From Elusimicrobiota bacterium (GTDB lineage: Bacteria; Elusimicrobiota; Elusimicrobia; Elusimicrobiales; UBA9959), in contig JACRER010000041.1 in NCBI GenBank assembly GCA_016234365.1, positions 1 to 32,909 of the forward strand: a stretch of 32,909 bases of DNA. Direction: 5' to 3'. The number at the start of each line of letters is the position of its first letter. The stretch's first letter is position 1. A program made the translations under genes and the position numbers. Under the pieces are notes generated by a model. It made no database searches. It was not told the origin of the DNA and saw nothing but the letters and a program-made list of their open reading frames with translations. Shown here one piece after another: positions 23,936-32,289 of this stretch.

Positions 23936-24493
23936 ATGAAAGACCCGCTGGAAACCGCGACACTGCAGATATTGAAAGCCCTGGGGGAAAACCCCGCGCG
24001 CGAAGGCCTGGAAAAGACGCCGCGCCGGGTGGCGCGCGCCCTGAGGGAGATCACTTCCGGCTACGGGGCCGACATCGACAAGGTCTTCAACGGCGCCTTC
24101 TTTAAAGCCGACTACCGCGAGATGGTAATAGTGAAGGATATCGCCTTCTACTCTTTGTGCGAGCACCACATGCTGCCCTTTTTCGGCAAGGCGCACGTGG
24201 CCTACATCCCGGACGGGCGCATAGTGGGGCTTTCTAAACTGCCCCGCCTGGTGGAAACCTTCTCCCGCCGCCTCCAGGTACAGGAACGGCTGACGCAGCA
24301 GGTGGCCCAGACGCTTTTCAAGAAGCTCAAGCCTCGCGGCGTAGGCGTGGTGCTGGAAGCCGAACACCTCTGCGTAAGCATGCGCGGCGTGAAGAACGAA
24401 ACCTCTTTCGCCACCACCAGCGCCATGCTGGGGTCTTTCCGCACCGACAGCGCGGTGCGGGCCGAATTCCTGAACCTTATAAAGAGACAATAA
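23936..24493 (+). CDS. folE: GTP cyclohydrolase I
   Basis: A 185-residue protein of the normal short FolE length. Zinc ligands are C75 and H78 in CEHHMLPFFG and C146 in EAEHLCVSMRGV; the signature VGLSKLPRLVETFSRRLQVQ lies between them and forms the GTP-binding and subunit interface. The enzyme converts GTP to 7,8-dihydroneopterin triphosphate, the first step of tetrahydrofolate (or tetrahydropterin and queuosine) biosynthesis. No other folate gene is near. The -10 box six bases before ATG implies a leaderless message. Confidence 0.97.
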   Translation: MKDPLETATLQILKALGENPAREGLEKTPRRVARALREITSGYGADIDKVFNGAFFKADYREMVIVKDIAFYSLCEHHMLPFFGKAHVAYIPDGRIVGLSKLPRLVETFSRRLQVQERLTQQVAQTLFKKLKPRGVGVVLEAEHLCVSMRGVKNETSFATTSAMLGSFRTDSAVRAEFLNLIKRQ

Positions 24494-24498
24494 TATTA

Positions 24499-24527
24499 TT
24501 GAATTGCCTCGAAGTTTTAAGTAAAAT
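24499..24527 (+). promoter_or_regulatory. Promoter of tRNA-Gly
   Basis: TTGAAT (24499-24504), a 17-base spacer and TAAAAT (24522-24527) predict a start near 24534, about 21 bases before the tRNA. Confidence 0.75.
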
Positions 24528-24554
24528 TTACGAGTCGTAAATTAAAGGGCTTTT

Positions 24555-24625
24555 GCGGGTGTAGTTCAATGGTAGAACGAGTGCTTCCCAAGCATTAGAC
24601 GTGGGTTCGATTCCCATCACCCGCT
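24555..24625 (+). tRNA. tRNA-Gly, anticodon CCC
   Basis: A full cloverleaf can be drawn: acceptor GCGGGTG with CACCCGC, D arm GTTC-AATGGTA-GAAC, anticodon arm AGTGC-TTCCCAA-GCATT with CCC at positions 34-36, and T arm GTGGG-TTCGATT-CCCAT. T is the discriminator. CCA is not encoded. Confidence 0.96.
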
Positions 24626-24796
24626 ATTCAGTTGTTCAAGTTCGCGGAGTATCGTCGTGGTTTGTAGTAAAGTCAGGGATTTCCATTTCAGTGCTGGACG
24701 CGGGTGATGGGAATTTTCCTGATAGGGGAAGCTCGCTGACGCTCGCATGTCACCCGCTAGCAGATTAAGAGTTCGCTGTCACCCGCTTTCAGATTA
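24610..24796. repeat. Copies of the tRNA-Gly 3' end in the downstream spacer
   Basis: The tRNA tail recurs in diverged direct copies: TCACCCGCT followed by AGCAGATTA at 24750-24767, and by TTCAGATTA at 24779-24796; the tRNA itself reads TCACCCGCTATTCAG from 24617. Starts of the last two copies are 29 bases apart. An inverted copy of 15 bases lies at 24700-24714, exactly complementary to 24610-24624. No open reading frame was seen between 24626 and 24826. Such repeats are typical of old attachment sites or tRNA duplication remains. Confidence 0.7.
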
Positions 24797-24826
24797 CCGC
24801 AGAGAGACTCGGGGACTTATCAAGAA

Positions 24827-25339
24827 ATGACAAAATCAAAAACTTTCTGGGCTGCCGCGGCGTTAGTCAGCCTGGCGCTCATGGCTTTTGCCGGCTACTC
24901 CATTTACGAGCGGCTCACCCTGCACTTTTCCGGGGACAGCACCGGCATAGAGGTGCGCCCGGTGCCCATGCCGCCCGCGGAGACCGTAGAGGACTCCAAG
25001 CTGCCGGAACTCTCCGAAGCGGCTAAAGAAGCCACGGCCAAACCCGCCGAGGCCGCCAAACCCGCCGAGGCCAAGCCGGCCGCGGAGGGGGACAAGCAGA
25101 AGGCCGTGAAGACCGTTTTCGAGTACAAGGACGCCAAGGCAAAGTCCGTCAAGATCGCCGGCAGCTTCACCTCCTGGAAAGACAAGCCCATGACCAAGAA
25201 GAACGGCGTCTGGAAGGCGGATATCTTTATCCTGCCCGGCACCTACCCGTACCATTTCACGGTGGACGGCAAGAAGAAGCTGGACCCGGGTAAACCCAAG
25301 AACCCGGTTACCGGGGACTCGCTGGTGGACGTTAATTAG
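24827..25339 (+). CDS. Membrane-anchored protein with CBM48/AMPK-type domain
   Basis: A 170-residue protein. One hydrophobic segment (residues about 6-24) is an uncleaved signal anchor or signal peptide. A spacer rich in Ala, Glu, Lys and Pro (residues about 45-88, with AAKPAEA repeats) leads to a C-terminal domain of about 80 residues: VKIAGSFTSWKDKPM, then GVWKADIFILPGTYPYHFTVDG and a final VNP-less D-V-N. This is the early-set Ig/glycogen-binding fold of CBM48 and AMPK-beta. In this family the W and the aromatic residues contact alpha-glucan. No catalytic domain is present, and the expected location is periplasmic. ATG at 24827 has neither a Shine-Dalgarno box nor a clear -10. Confidence 0.85.
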   Translation: MTKSKTFWAAAALVSLALMAFAGYSIYERLTLHFSGDSTGIEVRPVPMPPAETVEDSKLPELSEAAKEATAKPAEAAKPAEAKPAAEGDKQKAVKTVFEYKDAKAKSVKIAGSFTSWKDKPMTKKNGVWKADIFILPGTYPYHFTVDGKKKLDPGKPKNPVTGDSLVDVN

Positions 25340-25384
25340 GCGTTGTTTTCACTAAAGCGTAACAAAGTTGTAACAGGCTTAGAG

Positions 25385-25390
25385 TAGAAT
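25385..25390 (+). promoter_or_regulatory. Candidate -10 box of the giant kelch/FN3 gene
   Basis: TAGAAT lies 15 bases before the ATG at 25406, giving a leader of about nine bases without a Shine-Dalgarno box. No -35 at the standard spacing; TTGTAA at 25368 is only 11 bases away. Confidence 0.4.
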
Positions 25391-25405
25391 ATTTCCGGGC
25401 GCATT

Positions 25406-28400
25406 ATGAATCTCAGAAAGGCCATCCCTTTATCTTTGCTGGCGCTGTTGCTTTGCGCGCCGGCCGCGCGCGCCCTTAACTTCGGGCGCCACGGCCACAC
25501 CACCACGCTGCTGCCCAACGGCAACGTCCTGGTGACCGGCGGCGTCACCGGCATAGCTAACGCCCAGACCAACATCGACGAGGTTTTCTTCACCTCCGCC
25601 TCGGCTTTCGGCTACGGCTCCAATTCCGGCATGCCGGTCAGCATCGCGTCGCACACGGCCACGCTGATGGGCAACGGCATGGTGCTGGTGGCCGGCGGCT
25701 TCAACGGCGTGCTGCCGGTTGATGCGGCCTCGCTGTACAGCCCCAAGACCGGTCTCTGGACCAACCTGAACCCCATAGTAATGACCACCCGCCGCGGCGG
25801 CCACACCGCCACGCTCATAAACAAAGGCCCCAACTCCGGCAAGGTGCTCATCTGCGGCGGCCAGACCAACGTCGCCGGCGCACCGGTCATCGCTAACAGT
25901 TGCGAATTATTCACGCCCAATCCCGGCAACCCGCTCACCGGCTCTTTCGCCGCCGCCCAGGGCATGTCCAGCGAACGCATGGGCCACACCGCCAGCTCCA
26001 TAGCGGGGGGAAGGGTGTTCGCCTCCGGAGGCCGCCGCTGGGACGCCGCCAACTCCACCTGGACCTACCTGTCCACCAACGAGATCTACAACCCCGATAA
26101 CGACCAGTGGCAGCCGGTCACCGCCCTCGCCTCAGGCAGGGCCGAGCATACCGCCGTAGTCCTGAACAACGGGAACATACTTATTTCAGGAGGCTTCAAC
26201 GGAGCCAACAGGTTCGACGCGCCGGAAGAATACTGGTACCGGACCGCCGCCGGGATGTCACAGCAGCAGACTGCCGGCAGCCGTGGCTTCATGGAGAGCG
26301 CTGAGATCTTCGACTCCAACGGCGGCCGCGTCCCCGTTACCGGGGATGACTTCTCCGTAATGCCGTACAGGGTAGCCCGGCATTCCGCAGTGCTGCTGCC
26401 CGACGGCAAACAGCAGATCTACGGCGGTTACGGCAATATCCCGCCCACGTTCTTCGAGCAATCCCCGACCTTTGAACCAGGCTCCCAGGTCAATACCCAA
26501 AAAACAAATACCATGACGGCCAATGTGCTGCCAAGCAGCATCCTCCGTTATCTGCTGGAGTTCAACCTTTCCCGGCCCGTCAGCGGTCGCCTTGTGGAGG
26601 CGGACCTGTACTTCCCGGATTACCTGTCCGAAATTCCCTCCATCTCAGTTGCCAACGCCGAGATCTATATCAACAGGGGCAGGTCCGTCGCCGACAGTAT
26701 GGGGGTGGGCGGCACTATTGGATACGGCGGAGGCGTCTTCAAGAACGTCGTCCTGTTCGACAGCCCCACCGGAACGGCCGTATTCTCGCGCACTAAAGTT
26801 TCCGCGGACAAGACCCCCGCGACGGCCGGGTCCACCTTCATCTTCGTCCCGAACCCGATCCCGCCCAAAAATCCGGCCGTGCCATTGTCGGCCGGCTCTA
26901 TCCTTAACCTTTCGCTCACCATCCCGGTCCCCAGGGCTTACGTGGGCGGTATTATCAGCGGCACCATGACCATCACCGGCGGCCAGGTACTGGACGACGC
27001 CCTTGGCTACTGGAACGTGAACCTGCTGGGCGGGTCTGCCCCGTTCACCAGCGGCGTGGTAACCGACGACGTGCTTAACGGCACAGGCTGGGCCACCGGC
27101 AACATCTCTTTTACGAGTTTGGTGGGGGAGATAATAAACTCCACAGAAACGGCCCTCAGCAGCCCCAGGAACCCGACTGGAAACTTTGTAAGGGGGCTCT
27201 CCCTTACCGCGGATTACACCTCCACCGTGATCGATGTTGAGGACGCTAAATTCACGCTGACCGGTTCCTCCATGATAGTGCGTGAAATGATCTTCGCCGA
27301 CGCGCTGGCCTATGATCCGGCCACCGCCAAGTGGGAATTCGGCCCCACGGTCTTCCCCATCTTCAACCACTCCACCCTGGTCACGCCGGGAGCCGACGCC
27401 TTTATCATAGGCGGCCGCAATTGCGAACTTGCCCCCGATCCCGATTGCCTGCGCGCAAACAAGACCTTCACGGCCTCCGCGGCCGGCGCCGCCTACATAG
27501 AGCAGAACAGCAATGACTGGCAAGCGGCCGGTAAGTTGGGGCATAAGCGGGCCTTCCATTCCAGCACGCTGCTGGCCAACGGCAAGATCCTGGCCTGCGG
27601 CGGCTCCGACGGCACCGTAACCCTGGACTCCTGCGAACTTTTCGACCCGGCCACGGCCATCTGGACCGCCGCGGGCCCCATGACCTCGCCCCGCTCGCGC
27701 CATACCGCCACCATGCTGCCCAACGGCCGGGTGCTGGCTGCCGGCGGCACCGTGCACGCCTCCACACAGGTGATAGCCACGGCGGAGATCTACTACCCCG
27801 ACACTAACCGCTGGATAGCCATAAACTCCATGGTCACCCCGCGCGCCAACCACTCCGCCGTGCTCATGCCGGACGGCAACGTGCTGGTGACCGGCGGCGA
27901 CACCATCAACGGCTACACCAACACCTCCGAGATCTACCTTACCACCAGCTCCGTGTGGATAACCGCCGGCAACCTGGGCACAGGCCGGGCGCAGCATACC
28001 GCCACCCTGCTGCGCAACGGCAACGTGCTGGCAACAGGCGGCATAAACGGCACCGGCGGCCTGCGGTCCACCGAGATCTTCGACTTTGCGGCCAGGACCT
28101 GGTCCGCCGGAACCAACATGGCTTCCAGGCGCTACGGCCATACCGCCAACCTGCTGATGGACGGCCGGGTCATGGTGATCGGCGGTTCCGACGGGATCTC
28201 TCCTTTGGAAACCGGCGAGATCTACGCCGGCGCCAACTGGAACGCTATAAGCGGCATGCTGGTACCACGCGCCAACCACCGCACAACCCTGCTGCCCAAC
28301 GGCAAACTGCTGCTGACCGGCGGCGAGCGGCCCGGTATCGCACATTCCGTGGTCGAGGGCTACGACGTGGATTTCAGCACTTTCCAGACCCAGGGCGGTA

Positions 28401-31072
28401 TCTACAACCGCACTAACCACACAGCCGTACTGACCTCCAGCAACATGGTGGTGGTGGCCGGCGGCTGGAACGGGTCGCAGTACCTGGATTCCACGCAACT
28501 GGCATATTTCAGCTACTACCCGGACTCCTCCGGCTACCCGTCGGCTATCCAGCGCAACCCGCTGGTCTCCACCGCTACCGCCATCCTGGACCGGGGCGAC
28601 AGGCTGACGCTGCTCAGCGGCACCTCCAATTTCCACGGCATTTCAGAAGCCGCCGGCGGCGGCGCCGGGTCCATGAATGCTTCGCATCACAACCCGCGCG
28701 TCTACCTGCAGCAGATAGACAGCCCCAGCGGCTACCTGCTGGACATGACCACCCGCCTGTACACTCTTTACGGCGGCCCCAACTCTACCTGGGACACTAC
28801 CGTCTCTTCCATAACAATAACCCTGCCGCCCAACGCCTGGGAAATGCCCTACGGCTGGTATCACGCCCGCGTGGCGGCCAACGGCCAGTTCTCGCCCGGC
28901 ATACCCGTGCAGGTCTCGCAGCCGCGCCCCGCCGGCGTCCCTACCGCGCCCACCGCCTCCAATATCAGCCCCAGCTCCATCACCTGGTCCTGGACCAACG
29001 GCGGCGTCGCTACCGCCGACGGCTACGCCATCTACGCCTCCAGCGACGGGGTGTTCATTTCCACCATAGCTTTCGGGGCGGCGCCGTCCTACACGCAGAC
29101 GAACCTGCAGCCCAACACCATCATCTCTATCAAGGTGAACGCCTACAACACCGGCGGCGGCGGCCCGCTGGCGCAGTCCTCCACCTATTACACGCTGGCG
29201 TCCTCGCCCACTTTCCTGGCGGTCACGCAGGCCAACTTCACCACGGCTTCGCTGGCCTGGGGGGACAATAATAATTCCCCTTACACCCAGTACGAGCTGT
29301 CCATGTGCAAGGACTCCAACTTCGCCAGCCCGGTGGCCATTTCCACGCCCATACCGTTCAATCTCAACTACACCAGCACTTCCGCAACGGTGACCAGCCT
29401 CTCGGCGGACAAGATGTATTACTTCCGCGTCAGGGCGCGCAACGGCGCGGGGATAACCACTAACTTCCAATCCAAAGACCTGCTGGGCAACACGGTCTCC
29501 ACCATAACCGTTTCCGCGATGAACAACTTCTCCGGGACCGCCGTCAGCACGCACGCCATCAACTGGGCGTGGAGCGCCTCCGACGGCGCGGACTACTACG
29601 AGCTTTTCGACATCACCGTGGACACTTCGCTGCCGGTCTTCGTGGGCTCCACCACGTTCACCGACCTGACGCAGGCCGGCCTGCTGGCCAACGTCCCGCA
29701 CCTGGTGGCCGCCCGCGCCGCCAAGAACAACCCCGGGTTTGGCGCGGTCTACGGGCCCCTCACGCCCCCGCAGTTCGTCTATTCCCTCGCGTCACCGCCG
29801 CTGCCCCACCCTACCGACCCGTTCATCGACGTGACCACCGGCAGCTTCACCATGAACTGGCTGGACAACGGCAACTCCACCTGGACCGTCTACAGGGTAT
29901 CCATCTCCACCGCCAGCGATTTCACGGCCAACGCCACCAGCACGGTCTCCGTGGTCGGGACCACCCGGGCCTTCGGCAAACTGGGCGCCAACACGCGCTA
30001 CTACGTCAAACTCGCCGCCATTAACGGGGACGGCGTCTATTCCTCCTATCTCTCCATGGGCACCAAGTACACGCTGGCCCGCGCGCCCGCCGGCGTTACG
30101 CCCACCGACATACAGATGTCCGGAGTCACCATCGCCTGGGACAAGAACAACAATTCCCCGGAAACCATCTACGAGGTGCGCGGCACTACCGGCAGCTTCC
30201 TGGACACGGTGGTCACCCACCTGCCGTTCTACCTGGGCTACACCGGCAACACCCACACCATGAGCGGCCTGCTCACCGCCACCACTTACTATTTCGACGT
30301 CGCCGCGAAGAACGGAGAAGGGATCATGTCCCCGAGGGCGCAGGCCGTACCGGCCGCCTTCACCACCCCCGGGCCCGCCGGCTCGCCCGCCGGCTCCATC
30401 GGCGGCGTAGCCTCGCCCACGGTCCAGACCGTGATCTCGGGCACGCTGCCCAACGCCCGCTCCGTCACCCTTACGGTCCCGCCCGGTTCTTTCCCGGTAG
30501 CCACGGCCATCGCCGTTTCGTCCTCGGTCAGGAGCAGCTGCGGCTCCTATACCGTCTGCGGCCAGACGGTGGACGTGGAGGTCTTCAGCCAGAACGCCGC
30601 GCAGCCGCAGGTGCCCGTGACGCTGCAGCTCGGCTACGGCTGCACCATCCCCGACACTTCGAAGCTGGTCATCGCGCGCTACAACGAGGTTTCAGGCGAA
30701 TGCCTGCCGCTCGAGACCCGCATAGACCCGGGCGCGCGCACCATCACCGCCACGCTCAACCACTTCAGCGAGTTCCAGCTGATGCTGCGCACCGCTTCCA
30801 CAAGCCTCACGGACGTCAAGATCTACCCCAACCCGTTCCGCACCAACCGCGGCAACGGCTTCATGACCATCGCCAACATGCCCGCCGGCGCCAGCGTGCG
30901 CCTCTACACCCTGTCCGGCGACAAGGTGTGGGAAGGCACCGCGGACGGCACCGGCATCATCATCTGGCGCGGCGTCAACAAATCCGGCCAGCTGGTGGCC
31001 AGCGGCGTCTACCTGGCCGTTATCGATTCCACCGCCGGCAAGAAAGTTTTCAAACTGGCGGTTGAAAGGTAA
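25406..31072 (+). CDS. Giant secreted kelch/fibronectin III protein with type-A-sorting-like C-terminus
   Basis: An 1,888-residue protein with a signal peptide ending PAARA. At least 14 kelch-like motifs of the form HTATLLPNGNVLVTGG occur, six in residues about 28-345 and eight in about 640-1030. A beta-rich region of about 300 residues (350-640) with no recognised family separates them. Residues about 1040-1170 resemble the galactose-oxidase early-set domain. Five fibronectin III domains follow (about 1175-1660), then a ZU5-like segment with VPPGSFPV, and a C-terminal domain from about 1802: VKIYPNPFR, VRLYTLSGDKVWEG, LVASGVYLAVID and KKVFKLAVER. That end matches FlgD-Ig/type-A sorting domains cut or anchored during secretion. 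The PorV-like gene starts two bases after its stop. It is probably exported to the cell surface. Confidence 0.9.
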   Translation: MNLRKAIPLSLLALLLCAPAARALNFGRHGHTTTLLPNGNVLVTGGVTGIANAQTNIDEVFFTSASAFGYGSNSGMPVSIASHTATLMGNGMVLVAGGFNGVLPVDAASLYSPKTGLWTNLNPIVMTTRRGGHTATLINKGPNSGKVLICGGQTNVAGAPVIANSCELFTPNPGNPLTGSFAAAQGMSSERMGHTASSIAGGRVFASGGRRWDAANSTWTYLSTNEIYNPDNDQWQPVTALASGRAEHTAVVLNNGNILISGGFNGANRFDAPEEYWYRTAAGMSQQQTAGSRGFMESAEIFDSNGGRVPVTGDDFSVMPYRVARHSAVLLPDGKQQIYGGYGNIPPTFFEQSPTFEPGSQVNTQKTNTMTANVLPSSILRYLLEFNLSRPVSGRLVEADLYFPDYLSEIPSISVANAEIYINRGRSVADSMGVGGTIGYGGGVFKNVVLFDSPTGTAVFSRTKVSADKTPATAGSTFIFVPNPIPPKNPAVPLSAGSILNLSLTIPVPRAYVGGIISGTMTITGGQVLDDALGYWNVNLLGGSAPFTSGVVTDDVLNGTGWATGNISFTSLVGEIINSTETALSSPRNPTGNFVRGLSLTADYTSTVIDVEDAKFTLTGSSMIVREMIFADALAYDPATAKWEFGPTVFPIFNHSTLVTPGADAFIIGGRNCELAPDPDCLRANKTFTASAAGAAYIEQNSNDWQAAGKLGHKRAFHSSTLLANGKILACGGSDGTVTLDSCELFDPATAIWTAAGPMTSPRSRHTATMLPNGRVLAAGGTVHASTQVIATAEIYYPDTNRWIAINSMVTPRANHSAVLMPDGNVLVTGGDTINGYTNTSEIYLTTSSVWITAGNLGTGRAQHTATLLRNGNVLATGGINGTGGLRSTEIFDFAARTWSAGTNMASRRYGHTANLLMDGRVMVIGGSDGISPLETGEIYAGANWNAISGMLVPRANHRTTLLPNGKLLLTGGERPGIAHSVVEGYDVDFSTFQTQGGIYNRTNHTAVLTSSNMVVVAGGWNGSQYLDSTQLAYFSYYPDSSGYPSAIQRNPLVSTATAILDRGDRLTLLSGTSNFHGISEAAGGGAGSMNASHHNPRVYLQQIDSPSGYLLDMTTRLYTLYGGPNSTWDTTVSSITITLPPNAWEMPYGWYHARVAANGQFSPGIPVQVSQPRPAGVPTAPTASNISPSSITWSWTNGGVATADGYAIYASSDGVFISTIAFGAAPSYTQTNLQPNTIISIKVNAYNTGGGGPLAQSSTYYTLASSPTFLAVTQANFTTASLAWGDNNNSPYTQYELSMCKDSNFASPVAISTPIPFNLNYTSTSATVTSLSADKMYYFRVRARNGAGITTNFQSKDLLGNTVSTITVSAMNNFSGTAVSTHAINWAWSASDGADYYELFDITVDTSLPVFVGSTTFTDLTQAGLLANVPHLVAARAAKNNPGFGAVYGPLTPPQFVYSLASPPLPHPTDPFIDVTTGSFTMNWLDNGNSTWTVYRVSISTASDFTANATSTVSVVGTTRAFGKLGANTRYYVKLAAINGDGVYSSYLSMGTKYTLARAPAGVTPTDIQMSGVTIAWDKNNNSPETIYEVRGTTGSFLDTVVTHLPFYLGYTGNTHTMSGLLTATTYYFDVAAKNGEGIMSPRAQAVPAAFTTPGPAGSPAGSIGGVASPTVQTVISGTLPNARSVTLTVPPGSFPVATAIAVSSSVRSSCGSYTVCGQTVDVEVFSQNAAQPQVPVTLQLGYGCTIPDTSKLVIARYNEVSGECLPLETRIDPGARTITATLNHFSEFQLMLRTASTSLTDVKIYPNPFRTNRGNGFMTIANMPAGASVRLYTLSGDKVWEGTADGTGIIIWRGVNKSGQLVASGVYLAVIDSTAGKKVFKLAVER

Positions 31073-31074
31073 GT

Positions 31075-32124
31075 ATGAAAAGGCCCACGACCAGCTTCAC
31101 GCTGAAGGCGCTCGCCGCCGCGGGCCTCCTTGTCTGCCTGCGCGCCGCAGCTTTCACCGCGGAAGAACCCCGCTATTTCTCGGGCAAAGCCGCCGGCACC
31201 ACCACGGCGGACTTCCTGAACCTGCAGGTGGGCGCCCGCGCGGCCGCCATGGGCGGCGCCTACTCCGCCGTCAGCGAAGAGGCCTCCGCCATCTACTGGA
31301 ACCCGGCCGGCCTGGTGCAGATCCCCAAGCTTTCCGCGGTGTTCATGCGCGCGCAGTACGTGGAAGAGATCAGCTACCAGTACGCCGCCTACGCGCACCG
31401 CCTCAGCTACGACTCCGTGCTGGCCGGCTCGGTGCTGCTGACGGACATCGGCTCCATCAAACGGACCGACATCTCCGGCAACACGCTCGGCAGCTTTACG
31501 CCGCGCGACCAGGTGGTGACGCTGTCCTACAGCAAGGCCATCCTGGAATTCTCCGACAAGGACATAGACGTCTCCATCGGCGTCAACGCCAAGTACATCA
31601 AGTCCCAGATAGTAGGCTCCGCGCGCAGCTACGCCGGGGACATAGGCATAATGACCTACAATTTCGGCGACATCCCGTACCGCCTGGCCGTAGTGGCCAC
31701 CAACATGGGCGGCGGCATGAAGTACGACACCGAGTCCAACCCGCTGCCGCTCACGTTCAAGATGGGCGCGGCCGTGAACCCCTTCCGCAACATGCTCTTC
31801 ACCACCGACGTGGTGTTCCCCAAGCAGAACAAGCCCAACCTGCTGGTGGGCACGGAACTGGCCACCGCCCCCAACGAACTCACGCGCTTCTGCGTGCGCG
31901 CCGGCATGAATTCCCAGCAGATGCGCGACGGCCTCACCGGCATGACCTTCGGCCTTGGCGCCACGCTGCACTTCTTCTCCCTGGACTACGCCTTCGTCCC
32001 GATGGGGGAACTGGGCACCACCCACCGCATCTCGCTCACTTTCGACTTCCCTTTCCGCAGCCCCGTCTTCCAGCGCCGCGACCGCACCATTTTCACCAAA
32101 ATGAAAGGCATCTCCTTCAAATAG
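31075..32124 (+). CDS. PorV/PorQ-family outer-membrane protein
   Basis: A 349-residue protein with a signal peptide (residues 1 to about 25). The first mature block, FLNLQVGARAAAMGGAYSAVS then ASAIYWNPAGL (residues about 45-82), is the signature of the PorV/PorQ (UPF0164) beta-barrel family, related to FadL. The rest is beta-rich and ends in FDFPFRSP, followed by about 15 polar residues. In Bacteroidota, PorV shuttles type IX substrates from the translocon to the attachment complex; PorQ-like proteins occur in many other phyla. Its gene begins two bases after the giant kelch/FN3 gene, whose end provides a GAAAGG Shine-Dalgarno box. A role in export or anchoring of that neighbour is inferred. 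Confidence 0.88.
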   Translation: MKRPTTSFTLKALAAAGLLVCLRAAAFTAEEPRYFSGKAAGTTTADFLNLQVGARAAAMGGAYSAVSEEASAIYWNPAGLVQIPKLSAVFMRAQYVEEISYQYAAYAHRLSYDSVLAGSVLLTDIGSIKRTDISGNTLGSFTPRDQVVTLSYSKAILEFSDKDIDVSIGVNAKYIKSQIVGSARSYAGDIGIMTYNFGDIPYRLAVVATNMGGGMKYDTESNPLPLTFKMGAAVNPFRNMLFTTDVVFPKQNKPNLLVGTELATAPNELTRFCVRAGMNSQQMRDGLTGMTFGLGATLHFFSLDYAFVPMGELGTTHRISLTFDFPFRSPVFQRRDRTIFTKMKGISFK

Positions 32125-32150
32125 GGAAACCCGGTGGCGGGGGGGAACAA

Positions 32151-32184
32151 GGCGGGGGTCCCGAAAAGGCCCCCGCCCTCTTTT
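32151..32184 (+). terminator. Intrinsic terminator after the PorV-like gene
   Basis: GGCGGGGG (32151-32158) pairs with CCCCCGCC (32170-32177), followed by CTCTTTTT. Confidence 0.88.
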
Positions 32185-32192
32185 TCCCCGGA

Positions 32193-32221
32193 TTGACACC
32201 CCCCGGCAAATAATATAGATT
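32193..32221 (+). promoter_or_regulatory. Promoter of the DksA/TraR gene
   Basis: A consensus TTGACA (32193-32198) is followed after 17 bases by TAGATT (32216-32221). The predicted leader is about 62 bases and contains GGAG (32281-32284) five bases before ATG. Confidence 0.65.
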
Positions 32222-32289
32222 ATCAGACCGGAAAACCCGAGAAACCCCCGGACATTTTAAAGCACCTGATAAGCATTAACGGAGCCGAT

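Noticed and set aside
24494-24826. Second tRNA gene in the spacer after tRNA-Gly
   Set aside because: Only 3'-tail-like pieces repeat; no second D arm or anticodon arm can be folded.
25480-28500. CRISPR-like or tandem DNA repeats
   Set aside because: The periodic similarity comes from kelch protein motifs with synonymous variation, not from DNA repeats.
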